From the NCBI RefSeq assembly GCF_900110775.1, contig NZ_FOEP01000003.1:124001-188000 (forward strand): a stretch of DNA of 64,000 bases, given 5' to 3'. This DNA is from Thalassovita taeanensis (lineage in GTDB: Bacteria > Pseudomonadota > Alphaproteobacteria > Rhodobacterales > Rhodobacteraceae). Shown in pieces: positions 50,977-59,487 of this stretch. The notes under the pieces were generated by a model, which made no database searches, was not told the origin of the DNA, and saw only the letters and a list, made by a program, of their open reading frames with translations. The number at the start of each line of letters is the position of its first letter. Within the stretch, counting starts at the first letter, position 1. The translations under genes were made by a program, and so were the position numbers.

Positions 50977-50991
50977 TGTCCGTGAACCACG

Positions 50992-51588
50992 CTAGCCCGG
51001 CGGTGCTTTTGGGGTCATCTTGGGCAGGATCAGGTCAAACGGCATCACCACGTTACGCTCGGATGCCATCATGCGATTGAAACGGCGCAAGGTGGCATAG
51101 CCGTGCACCAGCGACCAGATCATGACTTCGTTGGCGCGCTCGTGCTGGGGCGAGGGTTCGAACAGGGCGCAGGTGTCGACCAACATATCGAACGCCTGTA
51201 GCGAGACCTTGCGCAGATCCTCGTCAGGGTCATTTTTGATTTCCGTCGAGAAGATCAGCTGAAAAAGCGCCTGATGTTCGTCGGCAAATTTCAGGTAGCC
51301 ATGACACAGGCCCAGAAGCTGCGCCTGAGGATCGGGGGCGGCGGTATCGCGGCCCTCTTGCATCAACTTGACGAAGGTGCGGAACCCTTCGGCGGCGATC
51401 CCCAGAAGAAGCCCGTTTTTGCCATTGAAGTGATGCGCCGGCGCGGCGTGTGATACGCCGACCTTTGCCGCGACTTTTCGCAAGGACAGCCCGGCCATTC
51501 CGTCCTCTTCCAGCACGGTAATTCCAGCGGCGATCAGGGCGGGGCGCAGATTGCCGTGGTGATGGGGCGTTTTTGCAGACATCTGCAC
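50992..51588 (-). CDS. TetR/AcrR family transcriptional regulator
   Basis: A 198-residue repressor-type protein. The N-terminal helix-turn-helix (about 13-60) shows LSLRKVAAKVGVSHAAPAHHF as recognition region. The C-terminal ligand domain includes a TetR_C-type helix set (LFQLIFSTEIKNDPDEDLRK). It is divergent from the DUF2306 membrane protein gene, and two TTGAC-N3-GTCAA sites lie between them, so it very likely represses that gene and itself. Ligand unknown. Confidence 0.93.
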   Translation of the reverse strand: MQMSAKTPHHHGNLRPALIAAGITVLEEDGMAGLSLRKVAAKVGVSHAAPAHHFNGKNGLLLGIAAEGFRTFVKLMQEGRDTAAPDPQAQLLGLCHGYLKFADEHQALFQLIFSTEIKNDPDEDLRKVSLQAFDMLVDTCALFEPSPQHERANEVMIWSLVHGYATLRRFNRMMASERNVVMPFDLILPKMTPKAPPG

Positions 51589-51600
51589 TTGTGTCTTGCC

Positions 51601-51619
51601 AACTTGACGTCGTCAAGTT
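51601..51619. promoter_or_regulatory. TetR-type operator 1 (19-bp perfect palindrome)
   Basis: AACTTGACG-T-CGTCAAGTT, starting 13 nt upstream of the TetR ATG. Core TTGAC-N3-GTCAA. Confidence 0.75.
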
Positions 51620-51626
51620 TATTTGT

Positions 51627-51645
51627 ATTTTGACAGTGTCAAGTT
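51627..51645. promoter_or_regulatory. TetR-type operator 2
   Basis: ATTTTGACAGTGTCAAGTT holds a perfect TTGACA-G-TGTCAA palindrome at 51630-51642. Its centre is 26 bp from that of operator 1, and it has the same TTGAC-N3-GTCAA core. Confidence 0.75.
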
Positions 51646-51701
51646 CACGTGGGCGCCGTTGAGGCGCGCGCAGTATTCAGTGGTAAATAGCGAGGCCTGA
51701 T

Positions 51702-52316
51702 ATGTCTTCTTCCGTTCTTTCCAGATCGCTCTTGTGGATCTTAAGCCTGCTTGTCGCGCTTGCGTCATGGCGGTTCATCGCATTCGGGGTCGAGGCGAGC
51801 ATGAATTTCATGCTGTACCACGCGCAGCAGCGGCCCCTGTTCTTTTTCGCGCATGTCGGGTTTGCGCCGCTGGCGCTGTTGCTGATGCCGGTGCAATTCT
51901 GGACGGATCTGCGCCGCCGTCGCCCCGCAGTGCATCGCTGGATCGGGCGGGTATATGCTGTGTCGGTGCTGTTGTCGGGGATCGGGGGCATGTTGCTGGC
52001 GAGCCAAACCGAGGCGGGCACGGTTGCGGGGCTCGGCTTTGGGCTGTTGGGGGTTGTGTGGGTGTCGGTTACGGCGCGCGCGGTTTGGCTGGCGCGCGAA
52101 AAGCGTATTGCAGAGCACCGGGTTTGGATGATCCGGTCGGCCGCGCTGACGTTTGCGGCGGTCACATTGCGGATTTATCTGGCGGTCTCGCAGATTTTGG
52201 GTTGGCCCTTCGATCTGTCTTATACGGTGATCTCGTGGGCGTGCTGGGTGCCGAATGCGCTGGTGGTCGAATACTGGCTTTTGCGCAGCAAAAAGCCCGC
52301 CAAAGGCGGGCTTTGA
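51702..52316 (+). CDS. DUF2306 membrane protein under TetR control
   Basis: A 204-residue integral membrane protein with about six helices. Conserved histidines and arginines sit at helix ends (HAQQRPLFFFAHVGFAPLAL, RRRPAVHRWIGRVY, KRIAEHRVWMIRSAALTFAA), the pattern of DUF2306 and related possibly haem-binding or redox membrane proteins. Its function is not established. It is divergent from the TetR gene, and its last codons overlap the bidirectional hairpin shared with dapA. Confidence 0.85.
   Translation: MSSSVLSRSLLWILSLLVALASWRFIAFGVEASMNFMLYHAQQRPLFFFAHVGFAPLALLLMPVQFWTDLRRRRPAVHRWIGRVYAVSVLLSGIGGMLLASQTEAGTVAGLGFGLLGVVWVSVTARAVWLAREKRIAEHRVWMIRSAALTFAAVTLRIYLAVSQILGWPFDLSYTVISWACWVPNALVVEYWLLRSKKPAKGGL
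52292..52314. terminator. Bidirectional terminator embedded in the end of the DUF2306 gene
   Basis: Arms AAAGCCCGCC (52292-52301) and GGCGGGCTTT (52305-52314). On the minus strand, after dapA, it continues into TTTTT. The arms encode the last residues of the convergent DUF2306 product. Confidence 0.85.
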
Positions 52317-52336
52317 TGGCACCTATGGTCGGGGGA

Positions 52337-53212
52337 TCAGTTGATCAGCCCGGCGTGGCGCATTCCGGCGTCAATGCGAGCCTTGGTGGTGTCAGTCAGG
52401 CCGGAAAGCGGCAGGCGCACCTCTTCTGAGCATAGGCCAAGACGGGACATGCCATATTTGGCGCCGACGAGGCCGGGCTCGAGGAAGATCGCCTCGTGCA
52501 GGGGCATCAGACGGTCCTGATAGTCGAGGGCTGTGGCGTAATCGCCGCGCAGGGTGGCGGCCTGAAACTCGGCACACAGCTTCGGCGCGACGTTGGCGGT
52601 GACCGAGATACAGCCGACGCCGCCGTGGGCGTTGAAGCCCAGAGCGGTGGCATCTTCGCCCGAGAGCTGAATGAAATCAGCGCCGCAGGTGATGCGCTGC
52701 TGCGAAACGCGGGCCAGATCGCCGGTGGCATCCTTGACGCCGATGATGCGCGGCAGTTCGGCCAGCACGCCCATGGTTTCGGGCGACATGTCCACGACCG
52801 AGCGGCCGGGGATGTTGTAGATGATGATCGGCAGGGTGCAGCAATCATGCAGCGCGGTGAAATGCGCGATCAGGCCACGCTGGGTGGGCTTGTTGTAATA
52901 GGGCGTGACCACGAGGGCGGCATCGGCGCCGACCTTTTCAGCGTGCTGAATCAGGCGGATGCCTTCGAGGGTGTTGTTGGAGCCGGCACCCGCGATCACC
53001 GGCACGCGGCCGGCGGCGGCGCGAACGGTTTCCTCGACCACGATTTCATGCTCGCGGTGGGTCAGGGTGGGGCTTTCGCCGGTGGTGCCGACGGGAACAA
53101 AGCCGTTGCTGCCTTCGCCGATATGCCACTCGATGAGCTTTTTAAGCGTTTCCAGATCCAGCTCGCCGTTCTTGAACGGCGTGACCAGGGCAGGGAATGA
53201 CCCTTTGAACAT
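52337..53212 (-). CDS. dapA: 4-hydroxy-tetrahydrodipicolinate synthase
   Basis: A 291-residue class I aldolase that condenses pyruvate with aspartate semialdehyde in lysine synthesis. The catalytic Tyr is in [13 protein letters not shown], the Schiff-base Lys in [14 protein letters not shown], and the [14 protein letters not shown] loop near residues 42-56 is standard. It is divergent from the lytic transglycosylase gene with 156 nt between them. dapB is at 23464. Confidence 0.97.
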   Translation of the reverse strand: MFKGSFPALVTPFKNGELDLETLKKLIEWHIGEGSNGFVPVGTTGESPTLTHREHEIVVEETVRAAAGRVPVIAGAGSNNTLEGIRLIQHAEKVGADAALVVTPYYNKPTQRGLIAHFTALHDCCTLPIIIYNIPGRSVVDMSPETMGVLAELPRIIGVKDATGDLARVSQQRITCGADFIQLSGEDATALGFNAHGGVGCISVTANVAPKLCAEFQAATLRGDYATALDYQDRLMPLHEAIFLEPGLVGAKYGMSRLGLCSEEVRLPLSGLTDTTKARIDAGMRHAGLIN

Positions 53213-53368
53213 GACACGCTCCTTTCGCGTTGTGGCGGGCGACTGCCCGGATCGAGGTCGCGCACCCTAGCGGCGGTTTGCCGATCTGCCAAGTTCGTGA
53301 ATTGCAGACAAGGGAATGCGCAATTAAGCTTGGGCTGTCTATCCCTTGTCCCTTTGGAAAAGCAAGAG

Positions 53369-55312
53369 ATGTTGCGCGTGATTCCCTTTGTGATTGCCAT
53401 TTCCCTCTTTGCTTCGGGCGCTGGAGCCGATGGGCCACGGCCGTTGGCCAATGCGCTGGAGGCGGCGCGGGCGGGAAATTGGGAAAATGCAGAGCGGCTG
53501 GCGGCGCGGGCGGGCGGCGTGGCCGGCGACATTGTCGAGTGGCAGCGGTTGCGGGCCGGGCAGGGTGATCTGGCCGAGGTGCGCGGGTTTTTGCAGCGGC
53601 GCAGCGACTGGCCGGGGCTGAAGCTGTTGCGCAAGCGCAGCGAGGGGATGCTGGAGGGCGCAAGCCCGGCGGAGGTTCTGGCGTTTTTTCAAGACGAGGC
53701 GGCGCAGACCGGAGCCGGGGTTCTGGCCCATGCCGAGGCGTTGGCGACGACCGGAAGCCGGGGCGATGCCGAGGCCGAGTTGGTACTGGCGTGGCGGGTG
53801 ATGGCGTTGGAGCCGGGCGAGCAGGATGCGTTTCTGGCCCGGCATGGCGCGTTGTTGGCACCGCATCATGCGGCGCGGTTGGATATGGCGCTGTGGCGCG
53901 GCTGGGCCAGCAATGTGGCGCGGATGCTGCCGCTGGTGACGGACGGGCAGCGGCGGTTGGCGGCGGCGCGGCTGGGGCTGGCGGCGGATCGGGACGGGGT
54001 TGATCAACTGATCGAGGCGGTGCCCGAGGCGCTGCGCGGTGATGCGGGCCTGGCCTATGCGCGGTTCGAGTGGCGGTTGCGCAAGGGGCGCACTGATGAT
54101 GCCGTGGCGTTGATGCTGGAGCGCAGTGCGACGCCGGAGTTGCTGGGCGAGCCGGAACGCTGGGCGGGGTGGCGGCGGTATCTGGCGCGCGACCGGATGC
54201 GCGACGGCAAGGCGCAGGAGGCATATCGGCTGGCGGCGCATCACGGGTTGCAGGAGGGGTCGAGCTATGCCGATCTGGAGTGGTTGTCGGGGTATCTGGC
54301 GCTGCGGTTCCTGAACGACCCGGCGCTGGCGCTGGACCATTTCCAACGGTTCCGCGCGGCGGTGGAGACGCCGATTTCACTGGGTCGGGCGGGGTACTGG
54401 ATTGGCCGGGCGCAAGAGGCGCTGGGGGATGGCGAAGCGGCCAAGCTGGCCTATGCCGAGGGCGCGCAATATCAGACGAGTTTTTACGGATTGCTGGCCG
54501 CCGAGCGTGGTGGGGTGGCGTTTGACACCACGTTGGCCGGGGAAGAGGCGTTTCCGGGCTGGCGGCAGGCGGCGTTTACCAAGTCTTCGGTGTTTGAAGC
54601 GGGGATCTTGCTGATCAACGCGGGGCAGATCGCGCTGGCCGAACAGTTCCTGACGCATCTGGCCGAAGGGCTGGACCGGGCCGAGCTGGGCCAGATGGGC
54701 GAGATGGCGATTGAGTTGGATCAGCCGCATCTGGCGGTGATGATCGGCAAGGAGGCGGCGAAGAAGGGGATCACGTTGTCGCGGCCCTATTATGCGCTGC
54801 ACCCGATGCGGAAGTTGACGTTGCCGGTGCCGATGGAGTTGGCGCTGTCGATCGCGCGGCGCGAGAGCGAATTCGATGCAGGCGTGGTCAGCGGGGCCGG
54901 GGCGCAGGGGCTGATGCAGCTGATGCCGGGGACCTCGACCTTGGTGGCGAAGCGGCTGGGGCTGGAGCATGAGCCGGGCAAGGTGCTGAGCGACTGGAGC
55001 TATAACGCGGTGTTGGGCAGTGCTTATCTGGCGGGGCTGGCCGAGGATTTCGGTGGCAATGTGGTGCTGGTGGCGGCGGGGTATAATGCCGGACCGGGGC
55101 GGCCCACGCGCTGGATGCAGGAACGCGGTGATCCGCGCGTGGGTGGCGTGGATGTGGTCGACTGGATCGAGGAGATCCCGTTCCGGGAGACGCAGAATTA
55201 TGTGATGCGGGTGGCGGAATCCTTGCCGATTTACCGCGCACGGCTGGGGCGCGATCCGTTGCCGGTGCCGTTCAGCGCCGAGTTGTCAGGGCGGACATTG
55301 CTGGCTGACTGA
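53369..55312 (+). CDS. Soluble lytic murein transglycosylase
   Basis: A 647-residue periplasmic enzyme that cleaves peptidoglycan glycan strands with anhydromuramic end formation. Signal peptide 1-21 (FVIAISLFASGAGA). A long alpha-superhelical U/L domain (about 30-470) is followed by a family-1 lysozyme-like domain with catalytic Glu in ARRESEFDAGVVSGAGAQGL, then MQLMPGTS and AAGYNAGPGRPTRW. The layout matches Slt70. ATG 53369 gives the signal peptide. Confidence 0.95.
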   Translation: MLRVIPFVIAISLFASGAGADGPRPLANALEAARAGNWENAERLAARAGGVAGDIVEWQRLRAGQGDLAEVRGFLQRRSDWPGLKLLRKRSEGMLEGASPAEVLAFFQDEAAQTGAGVLAHAEALATTGSRGDAEAELVLAWRVMALEPGEQDAFLARHGALLAPHHAARLDMALWRGWASNVARMLPLVTDGQRRLAAARLGLAADRDGVDQLIEAVPEALRGDAGLAYARFEWRLRKGRTDDAVALMLERSATPELLGEPERWAGWRRYLARDRMRDGKAQEAYRLAAHHGLQEGSSYADLEWLSGYLALRFLNDPALALDHFQRFRAAVETPISLGRAGYWIGRAQEALGDGEAAKLAYAEGAQYQTSFYGLLAAERGGVAFDTTLAGEEAFPGWRQAAFTKSSVFEAGILLINAGQIALAEQFLTHLAEGLDRAELGQMGEMAIELDQPHLAVMIGKEAAKKGITLSRPYYALHPMRKLTLPVPMELALSIARRESEFDAGVVSGAGAQGLMQLMPGTSTLVAKRLGLEHEPGKVLSDWSYNAVLGSAYLAGLAEDFGGNVVLVAAGYNAGPGRPTRWMQERGDPRVGGVDVVDWIEEIPFRETQNYVMRVAESLPIYRARLGRDPLPVPFSAELSGRTLLAD

Positions 55313-55329
55313 GTTGGGTGAGCGGGCCG

Positions 55330-56199
55330 TCAGGTTGTGCTTTGGCGTTCGCGCCACAGGGTGAACAGCCCGGCGGCGACGATCAGCCCGGTGCCAATGG
55401 CGACGTTGTGGCGGATGGTTTCACCGAAGGCGAAGACCCCCAGCACCGAGGCGAAGACCAGTTGCAGATAGGCGAAGGGCTGTACGGCGCTGGCCTCGGC
55501 GACCTCGTAGCATTTGATCAGCAGGAAGTGCCCCAGCGCGCCGGTGACGCAAAGCACCGCCATCCAGATCCAGTCGGGGGCATTCATCGGTTCCCAGAAC
55601 CACGCGCCGACGGCGGTCATGGCGACCATGCCGACGGTGCCGGTCCAGAAGAACGAGGTGGTGGCGCTGTCTTGCCGCGCGACATAGCGGGTCAGAAGGC
55701 CGTAAAGGGCGAACATCAGCGCCGAGACCAGCGGGATCACGGCGGCGGGTTGGAATACGCCAAAACCGGGTTCGAGGATGATCACGATGCCGGTAAAGCC
55801 GACGCCGATGGCAACCCAGCGGCGCCAGCCGACAGTTTCGCCAAGGACCGGGCCAGACAGCGCGGCGATCAGCAGCGGGTAGCAGGCAAAGACGGCGTGG
55901 CTTTCGACCAGCCCCAGCACGGTAAAGCCCCAGATGGCGACGCAGATTTCAGCCACCAGCAGCACCGCCCGGAAGGCTTGCAGCAGGGGTTGTTTGGTTT
56001 TCGCGGCCTTGCTCAGCCCGCCTGCCTTGCGCGCGGCGACGGCGACCACGAAGGCGGCGAAGAACCAGTAGCGGATCATCACCACCATCAGCACGTTGTA
56101 TTCCGCAGCAAGGTGGCGGGAAATCCCGTCCTGCATGGCGAAGACGAAGGTGGTGGCGATCATCAGCATGATGCCGAGCCGCGTGTTGTTCTGGGTCAT
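55330..56199 (-). CDS. EamA/DMT family transporter
   Basis: A 289-residue membrane protein with ten predicted helices in two EamA halves (about 5-135 and 145-280). Exporters of amino acids or metabolites are common in this family. The start ATG 56199 overlaps the mnmD stop by 4 nt. GCFALGETIR-like sequence (GVFAFGETIRHNVAIGTGLI) near the end is typical of the last helices. Substrate unknown. Confidence 0.92.
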   Translation of the reverse strand: MTQNNTRLGIMLMIATTFVFAMQDGISRHLAAEYNVLMVVMIRYWFFAAFVVAVAARKAGGLSKAAKTKQPLLQAFRAVLLVAEICVAIWGFTVLGLVESHAVFACYPLLIAALSGPVLGETVGWRRWVAIGVGFTGIVIILEPGFGVFQPAAVIPLVSALMFALYGLLTRYVARQDSATTSFFWTGTVGMVAMTAVGAWFWEPMNAPDWIWMAVLCVTGALGHFLLIKCYEVAEASAVQPFAYLQLVFASVLGVFAFGETIRHNVAIGTGLIVAAGLFTLWRERQSTT

Positions 56200-56873
56200 T
56201 GGGGGGCCTTTCGCGCGACCGTCATGTGACGTTTTCTGCCAAAACCGGCGCGGCGGTCCACCATGAAACCGGCATCTTGCAGCCCGCGCCGGACAAAACC
56301 GGCGGCGGTATAGGTGGCGGCCGTTCCGTTCGGTGCCGTATGGTTGGCGACATGTGTCATCAGGGCGGGTTCCCACAGCTCGGGGTTTTTGGCGGGGGAG
56401 AAGCCATCGAGGAACCAGGCATCGGCGCGGCCCGGCCAATTGGGCAGGGTTTCGCGGGCATCGCCGCGGATCATCGTGAAGTGCAGGTCGGGCAGGGTGA
56501 TCGTGGTCAGCTCGTCGGACCACTGCGGCGCGAGGTCGGCGGCAACCTCGGCGATTTCGGGAAAGGCGGCTTGGGCGCGCAACATGTCGGCGGGGCGCAT
56601 CGGAAACGCCTCGAACGTGGTGAAGTGCAGCGTGCCGGGTTGGTTGGTGTCGCGCCAGAGTTTCAGCGCGGCGAGCAGGTTCAGGCCGGTGCCGAAGCCC
56701 AGTTCGGCGATGTGAAAATCGGGGGTGAAGCGCGCGGGCAGGTCGTTGCCGCCCAGAAACACGTAAGCGGTTTCGGCAAGGCCATTGTCGAGCGAGAAAT
56801 ATGGGTCGTCAAAGCGGGTGGAGACGGGGATCGCCTCGTCGCGCCATGTCAGTTGGGCACGCTGGTCTTGCAT
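56196..56873 (-). CDS. mnmD: tRNA (mnm5s2U34) methyltransferase MnmD
   Basis: A 225-residue SAM-dependent methyltransferase that completes mnm5(s2)U at the wobble base of several tRNAs. In E. coli it is the N-terminal half of MnmC. Motifs are YVFLGGNDLPARF, HIAELGFGTGLNLLAALKLW (SAM loop) and DAWFLDGFSPAKNPELW. The FAD-dependent half is encoded separately and divergently from 56932. The stop overlaps the EamA start. Confidence 0.93.
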   Translation of the reverse strand: MQDQRAQLTWRDEAIPVSTRFDDPYFSLDNGLAETAYVFLGGNDLPARFTPDFHIAELGFGTGLNLLAALKLWRDTNQPGTLHFTTFEAFPMRPADMLRAQAAFPEIAEVAADLAPQWSDELTTITLPDLHFTMIRGDARETLPNWPGRADAWFLDGFSPAKNPELWEPALMTHVANHTAPNGTAATYTAAGFVRRGLQDAGFMVDRRAGFGRKRHMTVARKAPQ

Positions 56874-56931
56874 GGGGGGATCCCTTAGAACGCGGGTGGA
56901 TACCGCGCGACAATGCAGAGGGGCCGGGGGA

Positions 56932-57972
56932 ATGGCAATGGTGGACGTGACCGTTTACGGGGCCGGGGTGTTTGGCCTGTCGGTGGCTTGGGCCTGTGTG
57001 CAGCGCGGGGCGCGGGTGCAGGTGATTGATCCGTTCGGGCCGGGCGCCGGGGCAAGTGGTGGCATTGTTGGCGCGCTGGCGCCGCATGTGCCGGAGAACT
57101 GGAACGACAAAAAGCAGTTTCAGTTCGAGAGTCTGATGTTGGCCGAAGCGTTCTGGGCCGGGGTCGAGGTCGCGGGCGGGGTCACGGCGGGCTATGGCCG
57201 GACCGGGCGGGTGCAGCCGGTGGCGGATGAGCGCGGGCTGGAGCTGGCGCGGGCGCGGGCGGTGAGTGCCGAGGCGCTGTGGCAGGGCAAGGCGGTGTGG
57301 GAGGTGATCCCGGCGGCGGAGTGTGGCGACTGGGCGCCGGACAGCCCGACCGGTTGGATGATCCGCGACAGTTTGAGCGGGCGGATGCATCCGCGCCGCG
57401 CCTGTGCCGCGTTGGTCGCGGCGTTGCGGGCGCGCGGTGTCGAGGTTGTGGCCGAGGGCGCGGCGGCGGGGCGGGTTGTCTGGGCCACGGGTGTGGCCGG
57501 GTTGGAAGAGATCAGCGCCGTGCGCCCGCGTGTTTTTGGCAATGGGGTCAAGGGGCAGGCGGCGCTGTTGCGGCTGGAGCGGCGCGATGCACCGCAGTTG
57601 TTTGCCGATACGGTGCATGTGGTGCCGCATGCGGATGGCACGGTGGCGATCGGGTCAACCAGCGAGCGGGACTATGCGGACGGCCACAGTGTGGACGGGC
57701 GGCTGGACGACGTGTTGGCGCGGGCCTTTGCGGCGGTGCCTGCGTTGCGGGGGGCTGAGGTGATTGAACGCTGGGCCGGGGTGCGGCCGCGCACGCGCAG
57801 CCGTGCGCCGGTGTTGGGCGCGCATCCGGTGCGGGCCGGAGAGTTTATTGCCAATGGTGGCTTCAAGATCGGATTTGGCATGGCACCAAAGGTGGCGCGG
57901 GTGATGGCGGATCTGGTGTTGGAGGGGGTGGATACGATCCCGGAAGGGTTTCGGGCAGAGGCCAGTTTCTGA
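56932..57972 (+). CDS. FAD-dependent oxidoreductase, MnmC C-terminal-domain-like
   Basis: A 346-residue DAO-type flavoenzyme. The FAD motif is VTVYGAGVFGLSVAWACVQR, and GASGGIVGALAPHVPE resembles the GASG...GALYP signature of the MnmC oxidoreductase domain, which removes the carboxymethyl group from cmnm5U. The end (GEFIANGGFKIGFGMAPK) is the usual C-terminal FAD strand. Being divergent from mnmD by 58 nt supports a split MnmC. A D-amino-acid or glycine oxidase cannot be excluded. GGGGGA precedes the ATG. Confidence 0.8.
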   Translation: MAMVDVTVYGAGVFGLSVAWACVQRGARVQVIDPFGPGAGASGGIVGALAPHVPENWNDKKQFQFESLMLAEAFWAGVEVAGGVTAGYGRTGRVQPVADERGLELARARAVSAEALWQGKAVWEVIPAAECGDWAPDSPTGWMIRDSLSGRMHPRRACAALVAALRARGVEVVAEGAAAGRVVWATGVAGLEEISAVRPRVFGNGVKGQAALLRLERRDAPQLFADTVHVVPHADGTVAIGSTSERDYADGHSVDGRLDDVLARAFAAVPALRGAEVIERWAGVRPRTRSRAPVLGAHPVRAGEFIANGGFKIGFGMAPKVARVMADLVLEGVDTIPEGFRAEASF

Positions 57973-58005
57973 TCCGCAGGCCGTGTGTTCGGGGCCGGTG
58001 TTGCG

Positions 58006-58029
58006 GGTGAGTATTTGGATCAGAAAGAA
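58006..58029 (+). repeat. Stop-proximal 24-nt element, copy 1
   Basis: Reads GGTGAGTATTTGGATCAG then AAAGAA, 33 nt after the flavoenzyme stop in the same orientation. Two more copies occur at 62904 and 63069. Confidence 0.75.
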
Positions 58030-58111
58030 GCCGGGTGTGTGTGCTTCGGTTGGCGTGGAGTTGTGCGCTGTGGGGCATGGGGCCTGTGTCGCGCGGTCTG
58101 ACAACTGACTG

Positions 58112-58918
58112 TTAGCTGGCGGTGGCGGTCATGTTTTGTCTGCCGTCGGGGCCGCGCACCCACATCTGGCCATCGTTGCGCCAGCACAGGGTGGCCGGTT
58201 CGGTGTGCATCAAGGGGGCGGTGGCGCGAAAGCTGAAGGTGGTGAGGCTGCCGAGTTGGCGTTGGGCCTGCAGCATCAGCAGTTGTGCCAGCAGCGGGCC
58301 GTGGGTGACCAGCCCGGCATAGCCTTCGATGGTGCGAGCGTAGTCGAGATCGTAGTGGATCCGGTGGCCGTTGAAGGTGAGCGCGGAGTAGCGGAACAGC
58401 AGCGTTGAGTCGAAGTGGGCGGTTTCGGACAGGTCCTCATCTGTGGGGGCTTGTGGCGGTGTGGGCGTGGGGGCGCCGGGGGTGGGATCCTCGCGGTAGA
58501 CGAGGTCTTGCCACTCGGTCAGGCAGAGGGTTTCGTTCTGGGTGATTTCGTGCCGCAGGGTGACGAAGCCGAGCGGGCCGCTGCGACCAGCCTTGCGGGT
58601 GGTGCTTTCGACGGTGGTGGTTTTGATGGCCGGGACGCCCGCCAAGAGCGGCGCGGCGAAGTGCAGGCGGCCACCGGCCCACATCCGGCGCGGCAGGCCA
58701 AGGTCGGGGATCAGGCCGGTGCCGGTGGCGGGGTGGCCATCGCGGCCCAGGTTGGTGGCGGGCTCGGGGTGCCAGAAGTAGATCTGGTGAAAGAAGGGCG
58801 GCAGGGGCGTGCCGGTCGTGACGGTCGCGGGCTGGCCAAGGCTGACGTGTAGCGCGGCGGCGCGGGCCGGGTCCATGGCATCGGTTTGACGGAGCGGTTT
58901 GGGGGCGTCATTCTGCAT
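58112..58918 (-). CDS. Mesaconyl-C4-CoA hydratase-like / HTD2-type hotdog protein
   Basis: A 268-residue protein with a double hotdog layout. The N-terminal FAS1-like half shows PLPPFFHQIYFWHPEP and LPRRMWAGGRLHF. The C-terminal MaoC-like half has FRYSALTFNGHRIHYDLDYA with the catalytic Asn/His and GYAGLVTHGPLLAQLLM. Homologues hydrate mesaconyl-C4-CoA or itaconyl-CoA or act as HTD2 acyl dehydratases. No partner genes of those pathways are adjacent, so the substrate is open. ATG 58918 is the likely start. Confidence 0.85.
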   Translation of the reverse strand: MQNDAPKPLRQTDAMDPARAAALHVSLGQPATVTTGTPLPPFFHQIYFWHPEPATNLGRDGHPATGTGLIPDLGLPRRMWAGGRLHFAAPLLAGVPAIKTTTVESTTRKAGRSGPLGFVTLRHEITQNETLCLTEWQDLVYREDPTPGAPTPTPPQAPTDEDLSETAHFDSTLLFRYSALTFNGHRIHYDLDYARTIEGYAGLVTHGPLLAQLLMLQAQRQLGSLTTFSFRATAPLMHTEPATLCWRNDGQMWVRGPDGRQNMTATAS

Positions 58919-58962
58919 GGGCGGGACGGTACTGAGCCGCAGCAACAGGAGCAATCGGGAAA

Positions 58963-59361
58963 ATGCAGCCAGCGGTGAGCGGTTTGGATCATTTGGTTCT
59001 GACGGTGGCGGATATTGCCGAGACCGTTCGGTTTTACGAGGCGGTTCTGGGGATGACGGCGCAGAGTTTCGTGGCGGCGGATGGCGGCATGCGGTGGGCG
59101 CTGGGGTTCGGCGCGCAGAAGATCAACCTGCATCAGTTGGGCGCGGAGTTTGAGCCGAAGGCGCGGCGGGCGACAGCGGGGTCGGCTGATTTGTGTTTCC
59201 TGAGCGATGTGGCGGTGGCGCAGTGGCAGGCGCATTTTGCAGCGCAGGGCGTGGCGGTTGAGGCCGGGCCGGTGGCGCGCACGGGGGCGGGCGGGCCGAT
59301 TGTGTCGCTGTATCTGCGGGACCCGGATGGCAACCTGATTGAGGTGTCGAACCGGGTGTGA
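58963..59361 (+). CDS. VOC (glyoxalase/bleomycin resistance) family protein
   Basis: A 132-residue metalloprotein of the vicinal oxygen chelate fold. The opening SGLDHLVLTVADIAETVRFY contains the first metal-ligand His, and LYLRDPDGNLIEVSNRV ends the second module with the ligand Glu. It is close to virulence-protein/lyase-like VOC families. The reaction is unknown. Divergent from the hydratase-like gene with 44 nt between starts. Confidence 0.9.
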   Translation: MQPAVSGLDHLVLTVADIAETVRFYEAVLGMTAQSFVAADGGMRWALGFGAQKINLHQLGAEFEPKARRATAGSADLCFLSDVAVAQWQAHFAAQGVAVEAGPVARTGAGGPIVSLYLRDPDGNLIEVSNRV

Positions 59362-59437
59362 GGTGCGCGCCGGGGTGGCGCGCTGAGGATCGGCAGCCGG
59401 AGGCTGCCCTTTGGTTGGGCTGGCGGTGATCCGGCAT

Positions 59438-59467
59438 GAAAAAGGCGCGCCGGGGAGGGCGCGCCTT
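59438..59467 (-). terminator. Terminator of the OmpA-family lipoprotein gene
   Basis: Arms AAGGCGCGCC (59442-59451) and GGCGCGCCTT (59458-59467). On the minus strand they are followed by a T-run. Confidence 0.85.
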
Positions 59468-59487
59468 GGTCAGGTGGTTTTGGGTGA

